From Nitriliruptoraceae bacterium (GTDB lineage Bacteria; Actinomycetota; Nitriliruptoria; Nitriliruptorales; Nitriliruptoraceae): a DNA stretch of 5,615 nucleotides. This document shows positions 1-4,919 of the stretch, piece by piece. A program made the translations under genes and the position numbers. The notes below the pieces were generated by a model, which worked only from the letters and a program-made list of their open reading frames with translations, had not been told where the DNA came from and did not search any database. Location: the NCBI GenBank assembly GCA_007121975.1, contig SKJO01000484.1, positions 1-5,615 on the forward strand, in the 5' to 3' direction. Numbering within the stretch: the first letter of the stretch is position 1; every line of letters starts with the position of its first letter.

Positions 1-63
1 GACCCTAACGGGTGAGCGCGGACGGCACCCACCCGAACGCCGCGATCTGGCACCCTGACCACC

Positions 64-558
64 ATGACGGATCCGTCCCGATCGCGCCCGCACCAGGCGC
101 TGATGCTCACCCTGTTCCTGCTCGTCGCCTTCGCGGCCGGCGGAATCGGAGCGGTCGGCCAGGGCGCCGAGGTCGGTCCCCGCTACCTCGCCCTGCCCCG
201 TCCGTCCTGGGCACCACCGCCATGGGTGTTCGGACCGGTGTGGAGCCTGCTGTATGCCGCGATCGGTGTCGCCGGCTGGCGCGTCTGGCGCGCGGCCGGA
301 TCGTTCGGGGCCGCCCGGTTCACCCTCGGCCTGTGGGCCACCCAACTGCTGGTCAACGCGGCCTGGCCCCTCGTGTTCTTCGGCCGCGAGGCCTTCGGCG
401 CCGCCGTGACGGTGATCCTGCTCCTCGACGCCCTGGTGGCGGCGACCGTACTCGCCGCCTGGCGCCACGACCGCGTGGCCGGGCTGCTGCTGCTGCCCTA
501 CCTGGCCTGGCTGGGGTTCGCGACCGCGCTCAACGTGGCGATCTGGCAGGCGGCCTAG
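64..558 (+). CDS. tspO: TspO/MBR family membrane protein
   Basis: A 164-residue integral membrane protein of the tryptophan-rich sensory protein / peripheral benzodiazepine receptor family. The family binds porphyrins and related ligands and is linked to tetrapyrrole and stress responses; the ligand here is unknown. Five hydrophobic segments can be read at about residues 12-32, 53-77, 85-107, 110-132 and 138-162. Family hallmarks are present: YLALPRPSWAPPPWVFGPVW (41-60), LLYAAIGVAGWRVW (62-75), NAAWPLVFF (98-106), PYLAWLGFATALN (145-157) and a final IW. The length is close to the usual 150-170. The ATG at 64 has no clear Shine-Dalgarno sequence, and an in-frame TGA at 13-15 closes the frame upstream. 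Met14 (ATG at 103), preceded by a weak AGG, is an alternative start that would begin almost directly at the first membrane segment. The gene is convergent with the FAH gene. Bases 1-63 hold no gene or convincing promoter that I can identify. Family assignment is secure; biological role is not. Confidence 0.93.
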   Translation: MTDPSRSRPHQALMLTLFLLVAFAAGGIGAVGQGAEVGPRYLALPRPSWAPPPWVFGPVWSLLYAAIGVAGWRVWRAAGSFGAARFTLGLWATQLLVNAAWPLVFFGREAFGAAVTVILLLDALVAATVLAAWRHDRVAGLLLLPYLAWLGFATALNVAIWQAA

Positions 559-566
559 CGGGGTGA

Positions 567-1379
567 CTACGCCGGGTCAGGTGCCGCGACGTCCGCAGCG
601 TCCTCGCCCTCGGCCGGCCGTGCCACCACCGGGTTCTCCAGCGCCCCCACCCCCTCGACCTCGACCCTGACCCGGTTGCCGGGCTGCAGCGGGCCCACCC
701 CGGCCGGCGTTCCGGTCAGCACGACGTCACCGGGCACCAGCGTCACGACCCGCGAGATCTCGGCGAGCAAGGTCGGCACGTCGAAGGCAAGGTCGGCGGT
801 GGTGGCGTGCTGGCGCAACTGTCCGTCCACCAGGCAGCGCACGTGCAGGTTCGAGGGGTCGAGGTCGGTGGCGATGGCCGGGCCGAGCGGGCAGAACGAG
901 TCGAAGCCCTTGGCCCGGAACCACTGGTCCTCACTTCGCTGCAGGTCGCGGGCGGTGACGTCGTTGGCGGCGGTGTAGCCGAGTACCGCCTCCAGCGCCT
1001 GCTCGGGTCCGGCGCGGTGCAGCAGCCGGCCGATGACCACCGCGAGCTCGGCCTCGTGATGCACCTCGGCACTGAGCTCGGTGGGCAGGCGGATCGCCTC
1101 ACCCGGCCCGATCACCGCCGAGGAGGGCTTGAGGAACAGCAGCGGTTCATCGGGAACCTCGGAGCCGAGCTCCGCGGCGTGGTCGTGGTAGTTGCGACCC
1201 ACCCCGACGATCTTGGTCGGGATCACCGGTGCGAGCAGGCGCAGCCCGGTGACCGGCACCCGCTCCCCGGTGCGCCGGTAGGCGGTGAAGGGGTGGGGCT
1301 CGATCACCGCCACCTCGGCGTCCTCGACCACGCCGAAGCGCGGGCCGAGCTCATGGGCGAAGCGCACGAAGCGAGTCAC
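567..1379 (-). CDS. Fumarylacetoacetate hydrolase family protein (acylpyruvase / HHDD-isomerase type)
   Basis: A 270-residue cytosolic metal enzyme of the FAH superfamily, which cleaves, decarboxylates or isomerises 2-oxo acids such as acylpyruvates, oxaloacetate or homoprotocatechuate intermediates. A divergent N-terminal part (about 1-50) precedes the catalytic fold (about 55-253). Visible signatures are VGVGRNYHDHAAELG (58-72), the metal ligands E109, E111 and D140 (HHEAELAVVIG; NDVTARD), AKGFDSFCPLGP (156-167) and LTGTPAGVG (221-229). H67, E70 and K157 correspond by motif to the His-Glu pair and Lys used by human FAHD1. The tail after residue 253 is acidic and Ala/Pro-rich, probably disordered. 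The start is GTG (1377-1379) with AAGGA seven bases upstream. It lies 44 nt after the cimA stop on the same strand, so cotranscription is likely. Actinobacterial relatives (Rv2993c type), as I recall, sit among leucine/isoleucine genes and gltX. The exact substrate cannot be told from sequence. Confidence 0.92.
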   Translation of the reverse strand: MTRFVRFAHELGPRFGVVEDAEVAVIEPHPFTAYRRTGERVPVTGLRLLAPVIPTKIVGVGRNYHDHAAELGSEVPDEPLLFLKPSSAVIGPGEAIRLPTELSAEVHHEAELAVVIGRLLHRAGPEQALEAVLGYTAANDVTARDLQRSEDQWFRAKGFDSFCPLGPAIATDLDPSNLHVRCLVDGQLRQHATTADLAFDVPTLLAEISRVVTLVPGDVVLTGTPAGVGPLQPGNRVRVEVEGVGALENPVVARPAEGEDAADVAAPDPA

Positions 1380-1423
1380 GCGACGATCCTTGTCCGGTCA
1401 GGGATGCAGGAACCCGGCAGCGG

Positions 1424-3052
1424 TCAGTCGGCCCAGCCAACGCGAAGGATCGCGTGGGTGTAGGCATCCGACAACGCCAGCCACGAAGCCTCGACGACGT
1501 TGGGGTGGACGCCCACGGTGTCCCAGAACCGGGTCCCGTCGGTGGAGCGCACCAGCACGCGCGTGACCGCGTCGGTCCCGGCGGTGGCCTCCAGGATGCG
1601 CACCTTGTAGTCCGACAGGTGGATGGCGTCGAGCTGCGGCCAGGTGCCGTTGACGGCGTTGCGGAACGCATGGTCCAGCGCGTCGACCGGCCCGTTGCCC
1701 TCCCCGGCGCCCAGCCGGCGCACCCCGTCGACCTCGACCGCGATGATGGCCTCGGCCGGTCCCTCGCCGGGTACCGCGCTGCCGTCCCCACCCGAGACGT
1801 TCACCCGGTAGTGCAGGGAGTGGAAGGGCTCCTCGGCCTCGCCGAGCAGTCCGGCCACCCGGCGCAGCAGCAGCTCGAAGGAGGCGTCGGCGGCCTCGTA
1901 GGTCCAGCCTGCGGCCTCGCGTCGCTTGACCTCGGCGAGCACCGCACGGGACTGCTCGTCGTCGACCTCGACGCCGAGTTCCCGGGCCTTGAGCACCACG
2001 TTGGAGCGCCCCGCGAGCTCGCTGACCACCAGGCGTTGACGGTTGCCGACCTCGTCGGGGTCGATGTGCTGGTACATGTCGGGGGCCTTGGCCAGCGCCG
2101 AGGCATGCAGCCCGGCCTTGTGACTGAAAGCGGTGTGTCCGACGTAGGGCGAGATCGCCGGGGTGGCCTGGTTGCACAGCTCCGCGATCGTGTAGCTGAT
2201 CTCGGTCAGCCGCTCGAGGCGGTCCGGGGGAACCAGCGCCAGCCCACGCTTGAGCTGCAGGTCGCCGAGGATGGTGAACAGGTTGGCGTTGCCGCAGCGC
2301 TCGCCGAGCCCGTTGGCGGTGCCCTGCACGTGGGTCGCGCCCACCTCGAGGCCGAGCAGCGAGTTGGCGACCGCGCAGCCCCCGTCGTCGTGGAAGTGCA
2401 GCCCGACCTGGGTCGGCAGCGACTCGACCATCTCGCGCACGATCGTGGCGACGTCCCACGGCATCGCGCCACCGTTGGTGTCGCACAGCACGACGCACTC
2501 GGCGCCGGCCTCGGCCGCGACCCGCACCACGTCGCGCGCGTAGGCCCCGTCGCGGGCGAGGCCGTCGAAGAAGTGCTCGGCGTCGAAGAAGACCCGCTTG
2601 CCGAGGCTGCGCAGGTAGCGGATCGAGTCGCCGACCATCGCGAGGTTCTCGGCGCGCGGCACGCCGAGCGCCTCGTCGACGTGGTAGCCCCACGACTTGC
2701 CAACCAGACAGATCACCTCGGTGCGGGCATCGACCAGGCCCTGCAGCAACGCGTCGTCCTCAGGCCGGCGCCCCGGCCCCCGGGTCATCCCGAAGGCGAC
2801 CAGGGTCGCGTGGTCGAGCGCGAGCTCACCGTCCGCGGCGCGGCGGAAGAACTCGGTGTCCTTGGGGTTGGCACCCGGCCACCCGCCCTCGATGTAGGCG
2901 ACCCCGAGCTCGTCCATCCGGCGGGCGACACGCAGCTTGTCCTCGACGGACAGCGACACGCCCTCGCGCTGGGTGCCGTCACGCAGCGTGGTGTCGTACA
3001 GGTCGATGCCGGGCCGGGCAGCCGGCAGCGGTGCGTCGGTCGTGGTGCTCAC
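1424..3052 (-). CDS. cimA: (R)-citramalate synthase
   Basis: A 542-residue enzyme condensing pyruvate with acetyl-CoA to citramalate, the first step of the threonine-independent route to 2-oxobutyrate and isoleucine. The HMGL-like TIM barrel covers about residues 16-285. It has DTTLRDGTQREGVSLS (20-35, catalytic Arg24 and metal ligand Asp25), the metal-binding GLHFHDDGGCAVANS (217-231, His219/His221) and VQGTANGLGERCGNANL (242-258). A linker region follows with FSHKAGLHASA (309-319) and VGNRQRLVVSELAGRSN (335-351). The C-terminal part (about 410-540) matches the LeuA-type allosteric dimer domain, which in relatives binds the end product. The overall pattern is that of the long Geobacter-type citramalate synthases rather than 2-isopropylmalate synthase; homocitrate synthase is less likely. 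The GTG at 3052 is chosen because AGGAGG lies six bases upstream; a GTG at 3067 would place that site inside the gene. It has its own promoter and an isoleucine leader upstream, and the FAH gene follows. Confidence 0.95.
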   Translation of the reverse strand: MSTTTDAPLPAARPGIDLYDTTLRDGTQREGVSLSVEDKLRVARRMDELGVAYIEGGWPGANPKDTEFFRRAADGELALDHATLVAFGMTRGPGRRPEDDALLQGLVDARTEVICLVGKSWGYHVDEALGVPRAENLAMVGDSIRYLRSLGKRVFFDAEHFFDGLARDGAYARDVVRVAAEAGAECVVLCDTNGGAMPWDVATIVREMVESLPTQVGLHFHDDGGCAVANSLLGLEVGATHVQGTANGLGERCGNANLFTILGDLQLKRGLALVPPDRLERLTEISYTIAELCNQATPAISPYVGHTAFSHKAGLHASALAKAPDMYQHIDPDEVGNRQRLVVSELAGRSNVVLKARELGVEVDDEQSRAVLAEVKRREAAGWTYEAADASFELLLRRVAGLLGEAEEPFHSLHYRVNVSGGDGSAVPGEGPAEAIIAVEVDGVRRLGAGEGNGPVDALDHAFRNAVNGTWPQLDAIHLSDYKVRILEATAGTDAVTRVLVRSTDGTRFWDTVGVHPNVVEASWLALSDAYTHAILRVGWAD

Positions 3053-3058
3053 CTCGAG

Positions 3059-3064
3059 CCTCCT
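3059..3064 (-). promoter_or_regulatory. Shine-Dalgarno sequence of cimA
   Basis: A perfect AGGAGG with a six-base spacer (CTCGAG) before GTG at 3052. It decides the cimA start in favour of 3052 over the in-frame GTG at 3067. A 7-bp inverted repeat ends directly against it. Confidence 0.9.
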
Positions 3065-3094
3065 CACGCCCCTCAGACGGTGGCGACGGGCGTG
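3065..3094 (-). promoter_or_regulatory. Possible hairpin abutting the cimA ribosome binding site
   Basis: CACGCCC (3094-3088) and GGGCGTG (3071-3065) can form a 7-bp stem with a 16-base loop, ending at the base before AGGAGG. Seen directly; any effect on translation is inference. The loop is long and such repeats are common at this GC content, so this may be chance. Confidence 0.35.
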
Positions 3095-3108
3095 CGGGCG
3101 AGCGGACC

Positions 3109-3134
3109 TGCCGGGCCGCTCCCGCAGCCCGGCA
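3109..3134 (-). terminator. Attenuator terminator stem (3:4) upstream of cimA
   Basis: TGCCGGGC (3134-3127) and GCCCGGCA (3116-3109) are perfect inverted repeats, giving an 8-bp stem with seven GC pairs and a 10-base loop. The left arm shares 3127-3129 with the right arm of the 2:3 stem, and 3116 is shared too, so both cannot form together. It lies 9 to 34 bases after the leader stop codon, where a terminator is expected. There is no T-run after it; actinobacterial terminators often lack one, but this makes the terminator call an inference. Confidence 0.6.
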
Positions 3135-3154
3135 CGTACCGGCTACGGGAGCGG
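3116..3154 (-). promoter_or_regulatory. Antiterminator stem (2:3) of the cimA attenuator
   Basis: The last leader codons and its stop, CCGCTCCCGTAGCC (3154-3141), pair with GGCTGCGGGAGCGG (3129-3116). This is a continuous 14-bp stem with one G-U pair and an 11-base loop. It is the longest inverted repeat I found in the window. A ribosome at the TAG (3143-3145) would cover the left arm, while one stalled at the first isoleucine codon (3172-3170) would leave it mostly free. That gives the expected logic: low isoleucine forms this stem and blocks the 3:4 stem. Confidence 0.75.
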
Positions 3155-3244
3155 TCCAATGATGATGGCGATGGCACGCAGGCACGCGTCGGCGGCGGCG
3201 CGGCTGGCGTCGCTCCCGGTGCGCGTGCTCTGGTGGCGGTACAC
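3143..3244 (-). CDS. Isoleucine-rich leader peptide of cimA (attenuator)
   Basis: A 33-codon frame, GTG at 3244 to TAG at 3143, beginning VYRHQSTRTG and ending ACLRAIAIIIGPLP. Codons 25-29 read ATC GCC ATC ATC ATT: four Ile in five codons, and no Ile elsewhere in the peptide. I find no ATT codon in the whole of cimA, so its use here is notable. GAGGGGAG lies just upstream of the GTG with suitable spacing, and a promoter-like element is about 30 bases further up. The Ile run ends 12 bases before the stop, and the stop lies inside the 2:3 stem. The peptide is expected to act in cis by ribosome stalling when charged tRNA-Ile is scarce, not as a product. It is the arrangement known from ilv, leu, his and trp leaders. 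The downstream gene makes an isoleucine precursor, so the specificity fits. A Met/Leu/Val-type leader is unlikely, as there are only two Leu and no Val beyond the start. Confidence 0.87.
   Translation of the reverse strand: MYRHQSTRTGSDASRAAADACLRAIAIIIGPLP
3146..3218 (-). promoter_or_regulatory. Alternative 1:2 stem of the cimA attenuator
   Basis: CGGGAGCG (3218-3211, within leader codons 9-12) is a second copy of the region-3 sequence and pairs perfectly with CGCTCCCG (3153-3146) at the leader end, an 8-bp stem. It competes with the 2:3 stem. If the leader is not translated, this stem would free region 3 for the 3:4 stem and so favour termination. The enclosed loop is 57 bases, so the pairing is weaker than the 2:3 stem. 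Confidence 0.55.
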
Positions 3245-3248
3245 GGTG

Positions 3249-3256
3249 CTCCCCTC
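3249..3256 (-). promoter_or_regulatory. Ribosome binding site of the leader peptide
   Basis: GAGGGGAG lies four bases before GTG at 3244 (eight bases if counted from the GAGG core). It supports translation of the leader frame rather than the two other frames over the same DNA. Confidence 0.65.
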
Positions 3257-3270
3257 GGCGGGACCCGGGC

Positions 3271-3300
3271 ACCGTACCCCCCGGCCCCCGGCGCTGTCGA
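3271..3300 (-). promoter_or_regulatory. Candidate sigma-70-type promoter for the cimA leader
   Basis: TCGACA (3300-3295; five of six matches to TTGACA) is followed after 18 bases by TACGGT (3276-3271; fits the actinobacterial TAnnnT -10). It begins 11 bases after the dodecin stop. A start about seven bases further on would give a 5' leader of roughly 20 bases before the leader-peptide GTG. The spacer and the -10 are GC-rich, so this is a prediction by pattern only. A small hairpin (GGGTA-CGG-TGCCC) overlaps the -10 and could instead belong to a dodecin terminator. Confidence 0.5.
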
Positions 3301-3311
3301 GCCGGCCGTCG

Positions 3312-3530
3312 TCAGTCGACGGGCTCGTCCTCGAGCCGGAAGCCGACCTGCACGGTCACCTGGGTGTGCTGGGGCTCGCCGTCCTGGATCCACCCGCGGA
3401 TCTCGGTGACCTCGAACCAGTCGAGGTTGCGCACCGATTCCCCGGCCTTGCGGATGGCGCGGCGGATGGCATCGTCGACTCCGTCACGGCTGGAACCGAC
3501 GAGCTCGATCTTCTTGTACACGTTGGACAC
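3312..3530 (-). CDS. Dodecin family flavin-binding protein
   Basis: A 72-residue protein of the dodecin family. Dodecins form hollow dodecamers that bind flavins (or CoA in some bacteria) and are thought to store flavin and quench its light-driven reactions. The full pattern is present: VYKKIELVGSS (4-14), a single helix at about 16-33, NLDWFEVTEIRGWI (35-48) and QHTQVTVQVGFRLED (54-68). Trp38 and Gln57 have the same 19-residue separation as the Trp and Gln that stack on and hydrogen-bond the flavin in archaeal dodecin. The length is typical. The GTG start at 3528-3530 has GGAG six bases upstream; the open frame runs further upstream but that part is Arg/Pro-rich and not dodecin-like. It is 134 nt downstream of the Eis-like gene, so it may have its own promoter, though I could not pick one with confidence. 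Confidence 0.93.
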   Translation of the reverse strand: MSNVYKKIELVGSSRDGVDDAIRRAIRKAGESVRNLDWFEVTEIRGWIQDGEPQHTQVTVQVGFRLEDEPVD

Positions 3531-3607
3531 GGTGGACTCCGGAGGGTCAGCTCGGGACGTTTCGGACGGGTTCGTAGGCGGTCGTGGTCCCGGGTCGGGG
3601 TGTCGGT

Positions 3608-3633
3608 GGCTGGATGCGCGACGATAGCCAGCC
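3608..3633 (-). repeat. Inverted repeat between the Eis-like and dodecin genes
   Basis: GGCTGG (3633-3628) and CCAGCC (3613-3608) form a perfect 6-bp inverted repeat with a 14-base loop, 32 bases after the acetyltransferase stop. It could be a weak terminator or an operator; TATCGT, a possible -10, sits in the loop. The rest of this 134-base gap shows only GC-rich sequence and the dodecin ribosome binding site. Confidence 0.3.
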
Positions 3634-3664
3634 TTGGCGCCGGCCGCCGGGGCGGGAGCACCCC

Positions 3665-4885
3665 TCAGAACACCGTCGTGGTCCAGGGGGCGCGATCCAC
3701 ACCGAGCAACCGGTCCAATGCCACGACGGCGCCTGCCCGCAGCTCGGTGATCCGACCGGCAGCGGCCAGCTGGACCACCCGCGTGCCGCCGAGCCACACC
3801 GAGGACAGCTCCTCGATGCCGAGCTCGAGGTCGGCGCCGGCATCGGTGCGCTCACAGCTCGCCGCCGCGGGACCGACCTGCAGGGCGAATCGCCCGTCGG
3901 CGTACCCGTCGGGGTCGTGCACCGAGAGCACCAGCCGCCCCGAGCTCGCGTAGTGCCGGGCGCCCAGCGCCCGAGGCAGGTCGAGCAGCCGGGTGTACAG
4001 CGGCGGGCCGCGGCGCTCACCCAGGGCCATCGGCTCGGTCACCAGGGCCGGAAGCGCGTCGTCGGGTGGCCGCAGGCTGGCCCGCACGGTGGTGGTCAGG
4101 TCGACGCCGCACACGTGCTGCCACAGGGCGCACTCGGCCTCCGCGTCCAGGGCCAGCAGGTCGATCAGCTCCACCCGACCGCCGGGCAGCGGGTCCTCGT
4201 CGCCGCCCTTGACCCGGTACCGGGCGTAGCCGCGGCCCGGGACCTCGACCAGCCGGCGGGCGGTGGCCCCACCCTGCCAGGCGGGGCGGTCCTCGACCAG
4301 GCCGATCCGCCACAGCCCGGGCACGATCCCGACACTGCCGCCTCGCTGCTGTGCCATGGCCGCATGCAGCGCCGGCCAGTCGGCCAGCGCCTGCTCGGGT
4401 TCCACCGTACGCACCAGGCGCAGATCGACCGGGTCCCGGAAGCCGGTGTGCACCGGCTGGATGTCGTAGGCCATCGTGGGGGCGGCCGCCCCGAAGCCGT
4501 AGCGGCCGTAGATCACCGACTCGGAGGCGAACAGGGCCGCGACCGGCTCGCCGTGGGCGACGGCCTCGTCGAGCGCGACCGCCATCATCGCGCGCAGCAG
4601 CCCGCGTCGGCGCCAGGTCTGCTCGACCCCGACCGCCGTCACCGCCGCCACCGGCAGCCGCGAGCCGCCGGGCAGGCTCAGATCGGTCTCGATGACGCCG
4701 AGGTTGCCCACGATCCGGCCCGCGTCGCGCACCGCCCATGCCCGGTAGCCGGTGGCGAAGGCCCGGACCCAGGGTTCGGCCTCCTCCTCGCGGTCGTCCT
4801 CGTGGAAGTGGCGGGCGACCGCGCAGGCGTAGGCCAGCAGGTCGTCGGGGTCGACCCGTTCGGGGCGTGGCGTCGGATCGGTCAC
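3665..4885 (-). CDS. Eis-family GNAT N-acetyltransferase with C-terminal SCP2-like domain
   Basis: A 406-residue protein built like mycobacterial Eis: an N-terminal GNAT domain (about 5-145), a second GNAT-like domain (about 150-290) and an SCP2-like C-terminal domain (about 295-406). Eis enzymes transfer acetyl from acetyl-CoA to amines, including several positions of aminoglycosides; the natural substrate here is unknown. The acetyl-CoA motif reads VTAVGVEQTWRRRGLLRAMM (82-101). SESVIYGRYGFG (121-132) places a Tyr at residue 126, the position and motif of the general-acid Tyr126 of M. tuberculosis Eis. The chain ends in Phe, as in Eis, where the terminal carboxylate takes part in catalysis. 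The start is GTG at 4885, chosen because GGGAG lies seven bases upstream and the family homology begins at once (TDPTPRPERVDPDDL). An upstream in-frame start at 5002 would overlap the preceding gene with unrelated sequence. It follows a paralogue by 34 nt. Confidence 0.9.
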   Translation of the reverse strand: MTDPTPRPERVDPDDLLAYACAVARHFHEDDREEEAEPWVRAFATGYRAWAVRDAGRIVGNLGVIETDLSLPGGSRLPVAAVTAVGVEQTWRRRGLLRAMMAVALDEAVAHGEPVAALFASESVIYGRYGFGAAAPTMAYDIQPVHTGFRDPVDLRLVRTVEPEQALADWPALHAAMAQQRGGSVGIVPGLWRIGLVEDRPAWQGGATARRLVEVPGRGYARYRVKGGDEDPLPGGRVELIDLLALDAEAECALWQHVCGVDLTTTVRASLRPPDDALPALVTEPMALGERRGPPLYTRLLDLPRALGARHYASSGRLVLSVHDPDGYADGRFALQVGPAAASCERTDAGADLELGIEELSSVWLGGTRVVQLAAAGRITELRAGAVVALDRLLGVDRAPWTTTVF

Positions 4886-4919
4886 GATGGCACTCCCAGG
4901 CGACGGGGGACGAGGCCGG

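Noticed and set aside
12..566. A 184-codon plus-strand frame over tspO
   Set aside because: It is an Arg/Pro/Gly-rich alternative frame of tspO; the other frame shows the full TspO pattern.
1424..3052. 2-isopropylmalate synthase (leuA) as the identity of cimA
   Set aside because: The DGTQREGVSLS, EGGWPGANPKD and GWGYH-like signatures fit the long citramalate synthase subgroup, and the leader codes for isoleucine, not leucine.
3053..3067. Upstream GTG at 3067 as the cimA start
   Set aside because: It would put the perfect AGGAGG inside codons 2-3 and has no site of its own; the GTG at 3052 has ideal spacing.
2979..3272. A His-rich frame (CHRHHHW) over the same bases as the Ile run, suggesting a histidine leader
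   Set aside because: The frame has no good ribosome binding site, does not stop near the stems and runs on into cimA. The downstream gene is not a histidine gene. The Ile frame has the start, the stop and the matching pathway.
3053..3311. T-box riboswitch upstream of cimA
   Set aside because: No AGGGTGG-ACCGCG-type T-box sequence or specifier-loop layout is seen; the leader peptide explains the region better.
1454..3409. A 651-codon open frame on the plus strand opposite cimA
   Set aside because: It has no recognisable domain and a composition dictated by the minus-strand codons (rich in V, G, D, L, R). It is a GC-rich shadow of cimA, which has clear catalytic motifs.
3531..3797. An 89-residue N-terminal extension of the dodecin frame
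   Set aside because: The extension overlaps the preceding gene, is Arg/Pro-rich and unlike any dodecin. The GTG at 3530 with GGAG gives the normal length.
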